Position numbers and translations under genes: made by a program. Under the pieces are notes generated by a model. That model was not told the origin of the DNA and ran no database searches. It worked only from the letters and a program-made list of their open reading frames with translations. Below are positions 25,954-37,282 of a DNA stretch of 64,000 nucleotides, piece after piece. This DNA is from Bacteroidales bacterium (GTDB lineage: Bacteria; Bacteroidota; Bacteroidia; Bacteroidales; Muribaculaceae): contig CAJTFH010000013.1 of NCBI GenBank assembly GCA_910575545.1, forward strand, positions 22,069 to 86,068, written 5' to 3'. How positions within the stretch are numbered: the stretch's first letter is position 1; each line of letters opens with the position of its first letter.

Positions 25954-27456
25954 TTATACTTTCGGTCCCTTCGGCTTGCGCTGTTGCGCCTGCTGCTGTT
26001 CGTTCTTGGGAGCCGTCTGACCCTTATGTAGCGGGTCGGTGATGTTTTTCGTAGCCTCGTTGGTCTTTCCCTGATTGTTCACGGCATACTGGGTCTTGCT
26101 CTCCTCGGCCACGCCGACAACCTTCTTGTTTTCGGCATAGTGATATTCAGTGACCGGACGCTGTTTCTCCTTGTTGAACTGTAGAAATACCGTGCAGGGC
26201 TGGCCTTGCTTGTCAGTGACATTTACCATCTCGATCTTTTTACCAGCCATATAGTCGGCAATCTGCTGTTCGTTGAACCGGGTATCCTTCCACTTGGTGA
26301 TACGCTTGGGATTACCGTCGGCGTCAACCCATGAGTTGCGCTGCTGTTGCTGCTGCTTCTCACCGGACTGCTCCTGTTTGAGCGACTGGGTGCGGACGAA
26401 CTCGACATCGCGCTTGTCGGCATTATACTGGAGGTCGCTGGTGAATTTGCGCCCGTTGTTCAGCTCGATTTCCTTGCCGTGTACCACACCGCCGTCTTTC
26501 AGGATACCTATCTCCTTCATCGAAAGCTCAGTCTTGCCGATGTGGTTCTTGATAAAGATTTTATCCACGGGCATCGCCTCGATTTCGTTGGTGAGGCGGT
26601 CAACGCTGACCAGACATTTCTTCATCTCCCCGGTCTTGGGGTCGGCAAGTTCAACGACCTTACCGAGATTGCCGGTTTTGAGAAGCTGCTCCTTGTCCTC
26701 CTTCGAGAACTCGTAGCCACGGAAGGGAACGTCAAGTCTTGGCTCGTTCTTGATGAAGTGAGGCGCGAGAGTGAAACTTCCGTCTGGCTGCTCCTTGAAG
26801 GATAGGCGGGCATCGAGAGTGAATTTCTCATCGCCGAACTGCGGCGTGACGGTAAAGAGCTGGGGCGACTTGTGGTTGTAGAGCATCGACTGGAGCGCGC
26901 CTGACTGTTCGAGTGTTTCGCGCTTTACGCCCCACTGCTGCTCGATGGTCGTCCAGTCTATCCTGTCGGGGTCAACGGGTGTCGCCTTTGTTGCGGTGGT
27001 TGTCGCTTCCGTCCGGCTCTGCGTGTTGTCCTGTTCGGGCTGAGGCTTTACTTCCGGTTTCTGCTGTACTTCCGCCGGGGTCTGCTCCTGCGCCGGGGCC
27101 TGTTCCTGAGTCTGTGCCACAGACTTCATATCGACCTCATAAGGCTTGAGCATCTCGCCGTTTGACTCAGTGTCTTGGATTAGGTCTGCCATTGCCGGAG
27201 CGATTGCATCATAGCGATCGGCGGGGAGTTTGAAGAATCCGAACAGCGTAGGGTTCTTCGCCTGACGGATGAAATTGGAGATGAACGCCTCGATGGGGTT
27301 CTGGTTTTTGTTGAACTTAACGAGGTCGCTCAACTTGGCAGTCTTGGCATCTGCCATCTTCGGGGTGCCGTCGGGATTCTGACCGACGACTGCGCCTACC
27401 TGTCCCGTCTCGTTATTACGGGCAATCAGCACTTCCTGTTCCTGGATATTTTCCAT
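25954..27456 (-). CDS. DUF3945/DUF4099-type conjugative-element protein
   Basis: 500 residues, mostly hydrophilic. The N-terminal part ('VGQNPDGTPKMADAKTAKLSDLVKFNKNQNPIEAFISNFIRQAKNPTLFGFFKLP') and the repeated 'l.....d.p..g..ls.e....L..tG..g..v.l.d..tGe..k.lvs.D..Tne' unit are typical of proteins found beside topoisomerase genes in Bacteroidetes conjugative elements. A glutamine/proline-rich linker is at about residues 110-160 and a Q-rich tract near 385-395. The biochemical role is not known. The gene is followed by a hairpin and the Exc-like gene. Confidence 0.8.
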   Translation of the reverse strand: MENIQEQEVLIARNNETGQVGAVVGQNPDGTPKMADAKTAKLSDLVKFNKNQNPIEAFISNFIRQAKNPTLFGFFKLPADRYDAIAPAMADLIQDTESNGEMLKPYEVDMKSVAQTQEQAPAQEQTPAEVQQKPEVKPQPEQDNTQSRTEATTTATKATPVDPDRIDWTTIEQQWGVKRETLEQSGALQSMLYNHKSPQLFTVTPQFGDEKFTLDARLSFKEQPDGSFTLAPHFIKNEPRLDVPFRGYEFSKEDKEQLLKTGNLGKVVELADPKTGEMKKCLVSVDRLTNEIEAMPVDKIFIKNHIGKTELSMKEIGILKDGGVVHGKEIELNNGRKFTSDLQYNADKRDVEFVRTQSLKQEQSGEKQQQQQRNSWVDADGNPKRITKWKDTRFNEQQIADYMAGKKIEMVNVTDKQGQPCTVFLQFNKEKQRPVTEYHYAENKKVVGVAEESKTQYAVNNQGKTNEATKNITDPLHKGQTAPKNEQQQAQQRKPKGPKV

Positions 27457-27485
27457 AAACTTATATAGGGGGATTTTATGGCACC

Positions 27486-27863
27486 TTAGCCGGTGCCGAG
27501 GTTATTGAATCTTTCATTGCGGAGCTTCCTTCGCTCCATCCCTTCCGGACTGCGGGAACTGACAAATGTGCGGTCGATATATTCCTGCACCTGATGCTCG
27601 TAGTGGAATACCACTGAGCCGTCCTTGCTGATCATATACTCGATTTCATCGTTGGCCCTGAGTTGCCGGATTTTTCTCACGCTGAAGCCGAGTAGTTTCA
27701 TCACATGCTCGGTGAGATAAATCATGCTGCCGTTGATGGAGAGCACCGGAGGCTCTTTCTTCTTCATCATGCACTTTAGCATCTCAAGCATGATTCTTAT
27801 CGCGGCCTTGGCGAATTTCGGGAAGGTTCCCACGTCGTTATAGTCAATTTCCGTTTTCTTCAT
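27486..27863 (-). CDS. Small conserved ICE protein, HTH-like
   Basis: 125 residues. The middle part ('SMIYLTEHVMKLLGFSVRKIRQLRANDEIEYMISKDGSVVFHYEHQVQEYIDRTF') looks like a MerR/Xis-type winged HTH, similar in layout to the two small HTH proteins at the end of this operon. A GGCACC/GGTGCC hairpin (27480-27497) overlaps the stop codon. It is the promoter-proximal gene of the minus-strand excision operon and may regulate it. I do not recognise a named family. Confidence 0.7.
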   Translation of the reverse strand: MKKTEIDYNDVGTFPKFAKAAIRIMLEMLKCMMKKKEPPVLSINGSMIYLTEHVMKLLGFSVRKIRQLRANDEIEYMISKDGSVVFHYEHQVQEYIDRTFVSSRSPEGMERRKLRNERFNNLGTG

Positions 27864-27889
27864 TTTGCGTTTCGTTTTCGATTACGATG

Positions 27890-27897
27890 CAAAATTA
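27890..27897 (-). promoter_or_regulatory. -7 box TAATTTTG of the excision operon
   Basis: On the minus strand this reads TAATTTTG, an exact -7 match, 27 bp upstream of the ATG at 27863. No clear -33 element is present, which fits a promoter that needs an activator. Confidence 0.6.
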
Positions 27898-27923
27898 GCG
27901 AGACCGTATCCCCCCGCCGGGAG

Positions 27924-28008
27924 AGTACCCCAAAGTAACCCTCTTGTAAATTTTACCTCATTGATAATCAGTGCTATAAAATTGTTAAAGTGCAAATTTT
28001 GGGGTACT
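27924..28008. promoter_or_regulatory. Inverted repeat upstream of the excision operon
   Basis: Perfect 11-bp inverted repeats AGTACCCCAAA (27924-27934) and TTTGGGGTACT (27998-28008) are separated by 63 bp in the region between the divergent excision and DUF1896 operons. They could be paired operator half-sites for a looping regulator or two sites for one dimeric protein. The remaining sequence from 28009 to 28093 shows nothing I can identify. Confidence 0.5.
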
Positions 28009-28093
28009 AACCTTTTATAATTATTTGAAAGACAGGCGATTTATGTACTTCAAAAGTATGTCGGAACAGGGATTGAATGTAAAATGTCGCTTG

Positions 28094-28180
28094 TCGTGTC
28101 ACATTGAGGCATTGCGAGGCTACCGAGTACCATAGTCCCCGGAAATGATGAATGCCTCCTTCATTATGGTTTTCTTTGCA
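28094..28180 (+). promoter_or_regulatory. Upstream element and promoter, copy 1 (DUF1896 operon)
   Basis: A 38-bp element (28094-28131) contains near-direct repeats GAGGCATTGC and GAGGCTACCG, then GAGTACC. Exactly 43 nt after its end is CTTTGCA (28174-28180), within a near-consensus -7 box TTTCTTTG. The same element, spacing and box occur at 60832-60918. It drives the plus-strand operon starting at 28223, about 40 nt downstream. Confidence 0.65.
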
Positions 28181-28222
28181 GTGTGAAAGGATTCACGCCC
28201 TATAATTTCCCCCAACCTTTTT

Positions 28223-28675
28223 ATGAAAAGAAAGAATGATGGCCGAGGCTACGACCTCGACTATTATAATCTGTATCTGCGCCGTTACCTGACGGTGCAT
28301 CATTTCCCCGAAGCCGATGATGCCCTGCTTATTGCCGCACGCGCCGAAGCTGCGACTGACACTTATGTGGAATCAAGGCTGGCCGGGGATGAAGTCTATG
28401 TATCCTCTGAGAAAGCCATTGCCAGTCTGCTTGATGGCTTTGAGATTTCGCCGTACGATTTTGTAAGCGGCATACTTGCAGACGAATTTTCAGACCATAT
28501 TTCTCTCGATGAACGCTCCATTGAGTTCTGGACTTATACACTGCTGGAAGAATTGCAGTCGGAGTTCAAGGATGTGGAATTGAGCGAGGAATATCTCAAC
28601 ACCAACGAAGGTGTGATTTTCAAACTGGTAATCTCCGGTCGGATTACCGAATATTTCGAGGAATATGGCCTTTAA
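28223..28675 (+). CDS. DUF1896-family protein
   Basis: 150 residues, acidic and helical ('[41 protein letters not shown]', '[23 protein letters not shown]', '[28 protein letters not shown]'). This family is found only in Bacteroidetes mobile elements, almost always just upstream of the large methylase/helicase gene. It overlaps that gene by 11 bp, so the two are translationally coupled and may act together. The molecular function is unknown. Confidence 0.85.
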   Translation: MKRKNDGRGYDLDYYNLYLRRYLTVHHFPEADDALLIAARAEAATDTYVESRLAGDEVYVSSEKAIASLLDGFEISPYDFVSGILADEFSDHISLDERSIEFWTYTLLEELQSEFKDVELSEEYLNTNEGVIFKLVISGRITEYFEEYGL

Positions 28676-31600
28676 CCGATTACAGACCATGCGCGACAAC
28701 ATTGAGGCTATCAGGCTTGTCCTGAGCCTTGGTGTTGCCGGACGCACAGCGCAGACTCCCGAAGAGCGGGAAGTGCTGCGCAAGTATGCCGGATTCGGCG
28801 GGTTGAAGTGTATTCTCAACGATGCCAACGAGTTAGTGGATGCCGCCAAATGGAGCAAGTCGGATATTGAACTGTTTGCGCCTACGGTTGAGTTGCGTCG
28901 TCTGATTCACGACTATTCGCGTGACGACAAGGAGTTTAACCGATATATGGAGTCGTTGAAGGCGTCAACGCTGACCGCTTTCTATACTGACAGCCGTATT
29001 GTGGATGCGATCTCCGATGCACTGAAATATCAGGGAGTCGAGATAAAAAGTTTTCTTGAGCCCTCTGCCGGTCAGGGTGCTTTCATTGACTCTTTTCTGC
29101 GCAATGACAGATACCCCGGTGCCGAGGTAATGGCATACGAAAAGGATTTGCTGACAGGCAAAATTCTGTCGGCATTACACCCATCTATACTGACTCGCAT
29201 AGAGGGGTTCGAGAAGATTGAGCGCGACTTCAATGGTTACTTCGATGTCGCCGCCTCGAATGTTCCTTTTGGCGACTTCGCGGTTGCAGACCCGGCGTAT
29301 GCCGTAAGCAAGGAGATTGGCTACCGTCAGGCGGCAAAGTCGTTGCATAACTACTTCTTTCTCAAAGGTCTTGACCAAGTGAGAGAGGGAGGTCTGATTG
29401 CCTTTATTACATCGCAGGGTGTGATGAATGCCGCTTCGCCCTTTATAAGAATGGAGTTGGTTAAACAGGCTGACCTTGTGGCGGCTCTACGTTTATCCAA
29501 CAATACTTTCAGCGACAATGCCGGAACTGATGTAGGCTCAGACCTTATCATCATGCAGAAGCACACTGGAAAGAAGTCATTATCGGCTGATGAAGAATTT
29601 TTCATTCAGTCAGTTGTTGACCGGGGTACGAAGGTGCCGGGCAATAAATTCTTTCAAGCGTTTCCGCAAAATGTTATCTGCACTGATGCTAAGGTTGGCA
29701 CTGACCAGTATGGCAAACCGGCTATCGTGTACCACCATGACGGAGGTATCGACGGCATTGCCGGGGATTTGCGCAAGGCACTCGACGAGTCGCTACACAT
29801 GCGTCTGAATCTGGAATTGTATAATTCCAACGGTATCAAACCTCCTACGCCAGACCCGGTTACACCAACTCCTACGCCTACACCCAGGCAGGAGGCGAAG
29901 GTGGAAAAGAAGTCAAGCCTTACCAATACGCCTCTGATGCAGCAGTATCAGGAGATGAAAAAGAAACATCCCGATGCTGTGTTGCTTTTCAGGGTTGGTG
30001 ACTTCTATGAGATTTTCGGCAAGGATGCTGTCACAGCCTCGGAGATTTTAGGTATAACCCTGACCCGTCGCCAGACCGGTATTGACAGCCGAATAGAATT
30101 GGCTGGTTTCCCGCATCATGCCCTCGACACTTATCTGCCCAAACTTGTGCGGGCCGGTAAACGTGTGGCAATATGTGAGCAATTGGAAGACCCTAAGCTG
30201 AAAAAGACACCGAAGCAGAAGGTGGTAGAAACGGTTACCCCAAATCAGCTTCCAAAGGTAGAGCCAAAGCCTGAGCCTAAACCGGAGCCAAAATCTGCCC
30301 CCGCTCCCGTAGAGCCACCAAAGGCTGAACCAGCCAAGGAGATAGAGACCGACGGCAGTCCTGATTATACCGATAATCCTGACCCTCGCCTGTATGCCTA
30401 CAATCTTTTTGGAGAGTTGGAACCAATCGGAAAGCCTCGCCGTCAGCCTAAACCTACGGAGGATGCTCCAAGGCCGAAGCCAAGTGTTGAGGTCAAGGAC
30501 ATTCCCGTAAAAAAGTTCCGTCCGCTCAATGAAAAGGAGCTGGAATTTTATGGTTCTCTGAACTGGGAGGATAATCCGCCCATCAATGGTTTCTATGAGA
30601 CAATGATGTCTATTGCCCACCGTCAGTTGGAGGAAATGCGTCTGGAGCGTGAGGCGGAGGAAGCCGCCAAACAAGCCGCTGCCAGTGGCGAAACTATCCA
30701 AGAAGGTGGTACAACCATTCAGCGCACCGAAGGCGATTTTGTTCCCGGTCAACGCTCCACCATTAAGGCAGAGACAGTCGAGGTTGATATGTCGCCCCGT
30801 CCTTTCTCGGAGGACATTCAGTTCTTCCACCACAACGGCAGTATGGTGGTACAAGATGTTCTTGTGGGCTTCCTCTCGGAAGTCCGCAAGAACAGCGCGA
30901 CATTCAATCCGTTGGAGTTGAAGCCGGAACAGGCGAAACGCGCTTTGCTCTATGTCACAATGTCGGAAACATACCAGCAACTCTACAACTATGAGGCTGA
31001 AACGCATGAGGCTTCGGCTGAACTGCGCGAACACCTTAATCAGTATTATGATGAGTTTGTGGAGAAGTACGGCTATCTCAACGAGAAACAGAATGTGAAA
31101 TTCATTCTCATGGACGCCAATGGGCGTGACGCACTGGCTCTGGAACGCGGCGAGAATGGCAGGTTTGTCAAGGCTGACATCTTCGATCATCCTGTGTCAT
31201 TCGCCATTGACGAAGTTACTTCAGTAGATACTCCGATGGAGGCGTTATCCGCATCGCTCAACAAATACGGTGAGGTCAATCTCGAATATATGTCGGGGCT
31301 GGTGGATATGGATAAGGATTCTTTGGTGGATAACCTCGAAGGACACATCTATTATAATCCATTAGTCGAAAACTACGAGATTAAAGACCGATTCATCGCC
31401 GGAAATGTCGTGGCTAAAGCCAATGACGTTAGGGCATGGATTGACCGGGAGGAAGAACGTATCAAGAATTTCCCCGGCTATGACGGCGTTGAACCGTTCA
31501 TCGCCATGTCGAAAGACTCCCTCAAAGCATTGGAGGAAGCCCGGCCCCGCCGTATCGAGTTCGATGAGCTTGATTTCAACTTCGGTGAACGATGGATTCC

Positions 31601-32144
31601 CACGGGTATCTATTCGGCATATATGTCGTATCTGTTCCACACTGATGTAAAGATTGCATATTCTTCCTCAATGGATGAATACTCGGCAGAGGCGAGCCGC
31701 AAGAATATGACCATCTGGGAAGAGTTCTGCGTCAGAGGTTATTACCGTACCTACGACGGTATGAACCTGCTGAAACACGCACTTCACAACACTGTCCCCG
31801 ACATCAAGAAGTCGGCGGGCAAAGATGAAGACGGACACGACATCAAGGTGCCGGACAACGAGGCGATTCAGCTTGCCAATACCAAAATCGACGAAATCCG
31901 CAACGGTTTTGCCGACTGGCTCGAAGCCCAGTCGCCTGAGTTCAAGGAGAAACTCGTTGACCTCTACAATGACAAGTTCAACTGTTTCGTCCGTCCGCAA
32001 TATGACGGGTCACACCAGACGTTCCCGGATTTGAACATGAAACTCCTCGGAGACCGCTATGGAATCCGCTCCATTTATCAGTCACAGATGGACTGTATAT
32101 GGATGCTGAAACAGAATGGCGGTGGCGTGTGCGACCATGAGGTG
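28665..32144 (+). CDS. Methylase/MutS-I/helicase polyvalent protein, exon 1
   Basis: First 1,160 residues of a protein of about 2,023 residues. An N-6 DNA methyltransferase-like domain spans about 50-330: '[15 protein letters not shown]' is the AdoMet-binding motif and '[10 protein letters not shown]' corresponds to NPPF with Pro changed to Val. A MutS domain I follows (about 420-515: '[17 protein letters not shown]', '[29 protein letters not shown]'), flanked by Pro/Lys-rich linkers. The SF2 helicase begins near 1,130 ('GGGVCDHEV') and is cut in the Walker A loop by the group II intron. Without splicing, the frame ends at TAA 32154-32156. The protein probably protects or processes the element's DNA during transfer. 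Confidence 0.87.
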
Positions 32145-32716
32145 CTGCGCCCATAAGGGCATATAGTAAATGTAGGATTAGCAACCTACCCGGCAAGGGT
32201 TTTCAACGCCGGTCATTAGCCAACTTATCCACTCAGCCGAAAGGCGGTGGGGAGTGTCGCATGTTGGAAACGGCATAAGTCAGCTAACTATCGTGCTGCT
32301 ACTGAATGTCTAAATGAAACGATAGATATGAGGATGAAGACTACACTGTTTGAACGACAGTCCGAGACGCTAAATGGTAAGCATCGACCGAAGATAGTTA
32401 ATACGGTCGTTCTGCAATACTTCTGCCTACCGACTTCGGGCATGAGAGCCGAAAACCGATTGCAGGTCAGCCGCGATAAGCGGAAAAGGGCGAACGTCGC
32501 ATCCGACAATCTATCATGCTATGTTGCTATATGTCTAAATGGGGATTACCTAAACCGAAACGCCTACAGAGGTAGGCTATGGGAATATCGTTCCCTGAAT
32601 ATTCGGCAAGGTAACAGAGTCTTCGTAGTAGTCCGAACGAGGGAAAGCCTCGTACATGGCGAAGGAAGACAGTGTTTATTATTTTAATATGTTTAACGAA
32701 TGATGTGTGAGACATT

Positions 32717-34522
32717 ATGAGAAATTCTGAGAATGTATTAAACAGTCTGGCTGGGCACAGCCAAAACCCAAACTACAAGTTTGAACGGCTTTACCGATTG
32801 TTGTTCAACGAGAATCTGTATGCGGATGCCTATCAGATGATGTCCCATAAAACGGGCAACATGACGAAAGGCACAGACGGTCAGACCATCAGTGGCATGA
32901 GCGTCAAACGCATAAAGTCCATCATTGCCAAGTTGCGGGATGAAAGTTATCAACCGCACCCTGCCAAAAGAATTTACATACCCAAGAAGAACGGCAAGCA
33001 ACGCCCTCTCGGTATTCCTGCCTTTGAGGACAAGCTCGTTCAGAAAGTCGTGCAGATGATTCTTGAATCCATCTACGAGGGCAGTTTTGAAAAATGCTCC
33101 CACGGGTTCAGACCGCATCGCAGTTGTCATACGGCAATGGCTTCAATCATGGAAGGATTTGACGGTACGAGATGGTTCATAGAGGGCGACATCAAAGGAT
33201 TCTTTGACAATATCGACCATGATATTATGATAGGGATTCTTTCGGAGCGCATCTCGGACGAGCGTTTCCTCCGTCTTATTCGTAAGTTCTTGAAAGCAGG
33301 ATATTTGGAACAATGGACATTTCACCATACTTACAATGGTACTCCCCAAGGAGGTATCATCAGTCCTATACTGGCGAATATCTACCTTGATAAGCTGGAT
33401 AAGTATATGGTGGAATATATCTCGAAGTTCAACAAGGGCAAGGCGCGGAAACGCAATCCTGAATACAAAAGGATAGCGAGCCGCAAGGACAAACGAGTAA
33501 GGAAACTTAAAGCCGAAAAGGATGAGCAGAAAAGGCGTACGCTCATGGAGGAAATAAAATTCTACCATAGGGAAATGCAAAAACTGCCTGCCACCCTTGA
33601 TATGGATGAGGATTTCAGACGCATGAGGTATGTACGCTATGCTGATGACTTTCTTATCAGTGTCATTGGAAGCAAGGAAGACTGCGTAAGGATTAAGGAG
33701 GATATAAAAATCTTCCTGCTTGAACAGTTGAAACTGCAACTCTCGGATGAGAAGACACTGATAACTAACGGGCATGACGTAGCAAAGTTCCTTGGCTATG
33801 AGGTCACTATCCGTAACACGGAGAAGACAAGCACGGCTAAAGGTGCAAAGGGTCTTCCCAAACGCTCACTTGACCATAAGACAGTTGTCAGAATGCCTAT
33901 GGAAGTTATGAGAAAGAAACTTCTTGAATACGGGGCAATGCAGATAACAGTCAAAAACGGCAAGGAAGTATGGGAATCCACCTCACGCCCCTATCTACGC
34001 AGTAATGATGATTTGGAAATTCTGAACAGATACAATTCTGAAATCAGAGGACTTTACAATTATTACTGTATTGCCAATAATGTCAATATCCTCGGCAAGT
34101 TTCATGGAATCATGAAAGAAAGCATGTGTAAGACTCTGTCGTCCAAGTACAATTCCACACTAAGAAAGATTATCCGCAAATATACGAGGGATAAAATCTT
34201 CAGAGTGGAGTACGAAGACAGCAAGGGCAAAGTGCATACACGCGAATTCTATCATGACGGGTTTAAGCGAAAGAAAGATGCACGCATCGATGATGCGCAC
34301 ATCGAGTCCAGCTACCGTGCCATGCAACCTACAAGCCTAATGGCAAGGTTGAAGGCAGGTAAGTGTGAATACTGCGGAGCGGAAGAAAACCTTAAAATGG
34401 TACATGTCCGTAAGCTCAAGGATTTGGAGGGCAAACAACCATGGGAAAAACTCATGATTGCCCGAAAAAGGAAAACAATGGCAGTATGTGAATGTTGTTA
34501 TCGCAAAATTCATGCACACTAA
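32717..34522 (+). CDS. Group II intron reverse transcriptase/maturase
   Basis: 601 residues. The reverse transcriptase domain (about 50-370) has '[17 protein letters not shown]', '[15 protein letters not shown]', '[15 protein letters not shown]', '[21 protein letters not shown]' and the active site '[10 protein letters not shown]'. A maturase X domain follows (about 390-520). The C-terminal HNH-type endonuclease has paired cysteines: 'CEYCGAEEN', '[11 protein letters not shown]', '[11 protein letters not shown]'. It helps the intron RNA fold, splice and retrohome. The full set of domains suggests an active, mobile intron. Confidence 0.96.
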   Translation: MRNSENVLNSLAGHSQNPNYKFERLYRLLFNENLYADAYQMMSHKTGNMTKGTDGQTISGMSVKRIKSIIAKLRDESYQPHPAKRIYIPKKNGKQRPLGIPAFEDKLVQKVVQMILESIYEGSFEKCSHGFRPHRSCHTAMASIMEGFDGTRWFIEGDIKGFFDNIDHDIMIGILSERISDERFLRLIRKFLKAGYLEQWTFHHTYNGTPQGGIISPILANIYLDKLDKYMVEYISKFNKGKARKRNPEYKRIASRKDKRVRKLKAEKDEQKRRTLMEEIKFYHREMQKLPATLDMDEDFRRMRYVRYADDFLISVIGSKEDCVRIKEDIKIFLLEQLKLQLSDEKTLITNGHDVAKFLGYEVTIRNTEKTSTAKGAKGLPKRSLDHKTVVRMPMEVMRKKLLEYGAMQITVKNGKEVWESTSRPYLRSNDDLEILNRYNSEIRGLYNYYCIANNVNILGKFHGIMKESMCKTLSSKYNSTLRKIIRKYTRDKIFRVEYEDSKGKVHTREFYHDGFKRKKDARIDDAHIESSYRAMQPTSLMARLKAGKCEYCGAEENLKMVHVRKLKDLEGKQPWEKLMIARKRKTMAVCECCYRKIHAH

Positions 34523-34543
34523 TAGACTGAGAATGAACATGGA

Positions 34544-34640
34544 GAGCCGTATACATGGAGACGTGTACGTACGGTTCGGTGGCGAGTATGTGGAAACCTG
34601 CCGTCTGAAAAGACGGCAAGGCGCTACGTGCTTAGCCTGT
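34544..34640 (+). ncRNA. Group II intron domains V and VI
   Basis: Domain V (34544-34577) is a 34-nt hairpin starting GAGCCGTAT with the catalytic AGC, and ending ACGGTTC. Domain VI follows: GGCGAGTATGTGG pairs with CTACGTGCTTAGCC, and an inner stem TGCCGTCT/AGACGGCA is capped by GAAA. A bulged A in GCTTaGCC sits 7 nt before the inferred 3' splice site, the normal distance for the lariat branch point. Confidence 0.88.
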
Positions 34641-37232
34641 GGTACCGGCAAGACACTGATAATGTGCATAGCAGCACATGAAATGAAGCGTCTCGGACTG
34701 GCACACAAACCGATGATTATCGGTCTTAAAGCCAATGTAGCCGAGATTGCCATGACTTATCAGTCTGCCTATCCCAATGCCCGTATCTTGTTCGCCGATG
34801 AAAAGAGTTTCAAGGCTGACAACCGCGTGGCGTTCTTCAACCAGATCAAGAACAACGACTATGACTGTGTAATAATGTCGCACGACCAGTTCGGCAAGAT
34901 ACCGCAGTCGCCGGAGATGCAGCAGCAAATTCTTCAGGCTGAACTTGATACGGTTGAAGAAAACCTCGAAGTGCTGAAACAGCAGGGTCACGACGTAAGT
35001 CGTGGTATGTTGAAAGGTCTAATCAAGCGTAAGGAAAACCTGACCGCCAAGATTGCGACCATTCAGTACCAGATGGACCAAAACAGAGACGCTGTCGTTG
35101 ACTTCAAGCAGATGGGTATCGACCACATTTTTGTTGACGAATCGCATCAGTTCAAGAACCTTATGTTCAATACCCGCCATGATAGAGTGGCGGGGTTGGG
35201 CAACTCGGAAGGCTCACAACGTGCGCTGAATCTTCTCTACGCAATCCGTACCATTCAAGAGAGAACAGGTAAGGATTTGGGAGCGACATTCCTGTCGGGT
35301 ACTACAATCAGCAACTCGCTTACAGAGTTGTACCTGTTATTCAAGTATCTCCGCCCGAATGAGCTTGAAAGACAGGAGATTCGATGCTTCGACGCATGGG
35401 CGGCAATCTTCGCCAAGAAGACCACCGACTTCGAGTTCAATGTCACAAATCATATAGTGGCAAAGGAGCGTTTCCGCTACTTCATCAAGGTACCGGAGCT
35501 GGCTGCTTTCTACAATGAAATCACCGACTACCGCACTGCTGAAGATGTGGGAGTGGATAGACCTATGAAGAACGAGATTCTTCACAATATCCCGCCTACA
35601 ACGCAGCAGGAAGCCTTTATTGAGAAACTGATGAAGTTTGCCGAGAGTGGCGACGCCACTATACTCGGCAGAGCGCCACTGTCTGAAACGGAGGAAAAGG
35701 CAAAGATGCTCATCGCCACTGACTATGCCCGCAAGATGGCTCTTGATATGCGTATGATAGACCCCAGTTATGAGGATGACCCGAACAACAAGGCCTCGTA
35801 CTGTGCCAAGATGATTGCTGAGTATTACAAAAAATACGATGCTCAACGTGGTACACAGTTTGTTTTCAGCGATTTGGGAACTTATAAGCCCGGCGAGTGG
35901 AATGTCTATTCCGAAATCAAACGAAAACTGATAGAAGATTATGGTATTCCGGCTCATGAAATACGCTTCATTCAGGAGTGTAAGACAGAGAGGTCAAGGA
36001 AAGCGGTCATCGAGGCTATGAACAGCGGCGATGTGAGAGTATTGTTTGGCTCGACTTCAATGCTCGGAACAGGCGTAAATGCCCAACAGAGAGCGGTTTG
36101 TATTCATCATTTGGATACGCCGTGGCGTCCCTCTGACTTAACTCAGAGGGATGGCAGAGCCATACGAGCCGGAAACGAGATCGCCAAGTTATATGCTGAT
36201 AATAAGGTTGATGTTATCATCTATGCGGTGGAGAAATCTCTGGACTCCTACAAGTTCAATCTTCTTCACTGTAAGGCGACATTCATCGACCAGCTCAAAT
36301 CCGGCGCACTCGGAGCGCGTACCATCGACGAGGGTGCAATGGATGAGAAAAACGGTATGAACTTCTCGGAGTACATGGCTATCCTCAGTGGCAACACTGA
36401 CCTTCTCGAAAAGGCTAAACTTGAAAAACGCATCGCGGCACTGGAGTCTGAGCGCAAAGCCCACAACAAGGGCATTTCCGATTCCAAGTTCAGGCTTCAG
36501 ACCATAAGCCACGACATTGCCAACAACGAGGCGGCAATCAGTCGTATGAAGGGGGATGCTGCCCGGTATCAATCGGTAGTTAGACGAGACAAGGACGGCA
36601 ACCCCGTCAACAATCTCACTATCGACACCTGCAACCTCCGTGACGAGCAGAACATGGGTATCCATCTGCAAGGTCTGGCTCTGAAAACTGACACTCACGG
36701 TCAGTACAAGCGCATCGGAGAAATCTATGGCTTTCCCATCAGCATTATCTCGGAGCGCACAGTTGTTGACGGCAAGGAATCCGTACAGAACCGATTTGTA
36801 GTCGAGGGCAACTACAAATATAAGTACAACAACGGCTTCATCGCAATGTCGGACACCCATGCCGCCTGTATGAACTTCGTCAACGCTCTGGAGAAGATAC
36901 CCGGTATCATCGCTCAGTACGAGGAACGCACTGCCAAACTCAAAGCCGACGTACCCCAACTCGAATCCATCGTAGCCAAGCAGTGGGGCAAAGAGGACGA
37001 GTTGAAGCAACTCAAATCCGACCTCGCCGCCCTCGACCGCAAAATCACCGCAGAATTGACACCAAAGCAAGAGGAACAGGACGGCGAGGAAAACAGGCAA
37101 GGGAAGGAAGGGCATAAGGTTTCGGTTGATGAGACTACATCCAAGGGCAATAAGAAGTCTATGGTTGCAGAGCCACTCTCGATGTATCGCTCCGCCGTCC
37201 CAATTAATGGGATGAGAAATCCAAGACTATAA
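34641..37232 (+). CDS. Methylase/MutS-I/helicase polyvalent protein, exon 2
   Basis: 863 residues that continue exon 1 after splicing. It starts with the Walker A remainder '[19 protein letters not shown]', then the SF2 helicase: Walker B-like '[12 protein letters not shown]', motif III-like '[11 protein letters not shown]', and C-terminal helicase motifs '[45 protein letters not shown]' (motifs V and VI). A coiled-coil and C-terminal DNA-related region end the protein. The in-frame sequence upstream of 34641 belongs to the intron. A strong hairpin follows the stop codon. Confidence 0.87.
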   Translation, partial: GTGKTLIMCIAAHEMKRLGLAHKPMIIGLKANVAEIAMTYQSAYPNARILFADEKSFKADNRVAFFNQIKNNDYDCVIMSHDQFGKIPQSPEMQQQILQAELDTVEENLEVLKQQGHDVSRGMLKGLIKRKENLTAKIATIQYQMDQNRDAVVDFKQMGIDHIFVDESHQFKNLMFNTRHDRVAGLGNSEGSQRALNLLYAIRTIQERTGKDLGATFLSGTTISNSLTELYLLFKYLRPNELERQEIRCFDAWAAIFAKKTTDFEFNVTNHIVAKERFRYFIKVPELAAFYNEITDYRTAEDVGVDRPMKNEILHNIPPTTQQEAFIEKLMKFAESGDATILGRAPLSETEEKAKMLIATDYARKMALDMRMIDPSYEDDPNNKASYCAKMIAEYYKKYDAQRGTQFVFSDLGTYKPGEWNVYSEIKRKLIEDYGIPAHEIRFIQECKTERSRKAVIEAMNSGDVRVLFGSTSMLGTGVNAQQRAVCIHHLDTPWRPSDLTQRDGRAIRAGNEIAKLYADNKVDVIIYAVEKSLDSYKFNLLHCKATFIDQLKSGALGARTIDEGAMDEKNGMNFSEYMAILSGNTDLLEKAKLEKRIAALESERKAHNKGISDSKFRLQTISHDIANNEAAISRMKGDAARYQSVVRRDKDGNPVNNLTIDTCNLRDEQNMGIHLQGLALKTDTHGQYKRIGEIYGFPISIISERTVVDGKESVQNRFVVEGNYKYKYNNGFIAMSDTHAACMNFVNALEKIPGIIAQYEERTAKLKADVPQLESIVAKQWGKEDELKQLKSDLAALDRKITAELTPKQEEQDGEENRQGKEGHKVSVDETTSKGNKKSMVAEPLSMYRSAVPINGMRNPRL

Positions 37233-37240
37233 TTATGAGT

Positions 37241-37282
37241 GTGAAAAATGGGGTCTGGCAGAAGCCAGGCTCCATTTTCACA
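37241..37282 (+). terminator. Hairpin terminator after the helicase gene
   Basis: Arms AAAATGGGGTCTGGC (from 37245) and GCCAGGCTCCATTTT (to 37278) pair over 15 bp with two G-T wobbles and an AGAA loop. A second small hairpin, TACAATAC-GGGC-GTATTGTA, is at 37292-37311. The remaining gap to 37575 shows nothing I can identify. Confidence 0.65.

Larger units (their letters stand above)
32145..34640 (+). mobile_element. Group II intron inserted in the helicase P-loop
   Basis: About 2,496 bp. The 5' part (CTGCGCCCATAAGGGC) resembles the usual GUGYG start of the Ll.LtrB type (GTGCGCCC) but with C as the first base. It contains a 601-residue maturase and ends with typical domains V and VI. Removal joins codons GTG and GGT and restores HEV-GTGKT, the expected helicase sequence. 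A one-base shift (intron 32144-34639) would give the same protein. About 570 bp of structured RNA (domains I-IV start) precede the maturase; reading frames there are not genes. Confidence 0.88.

Noticed and set aside
32247..32687. 146-codon frame upstream of the maturase
   Set aside because: It lies in the structured 5' RNA of the group II intron (domains I-IV) and shows no protein family.
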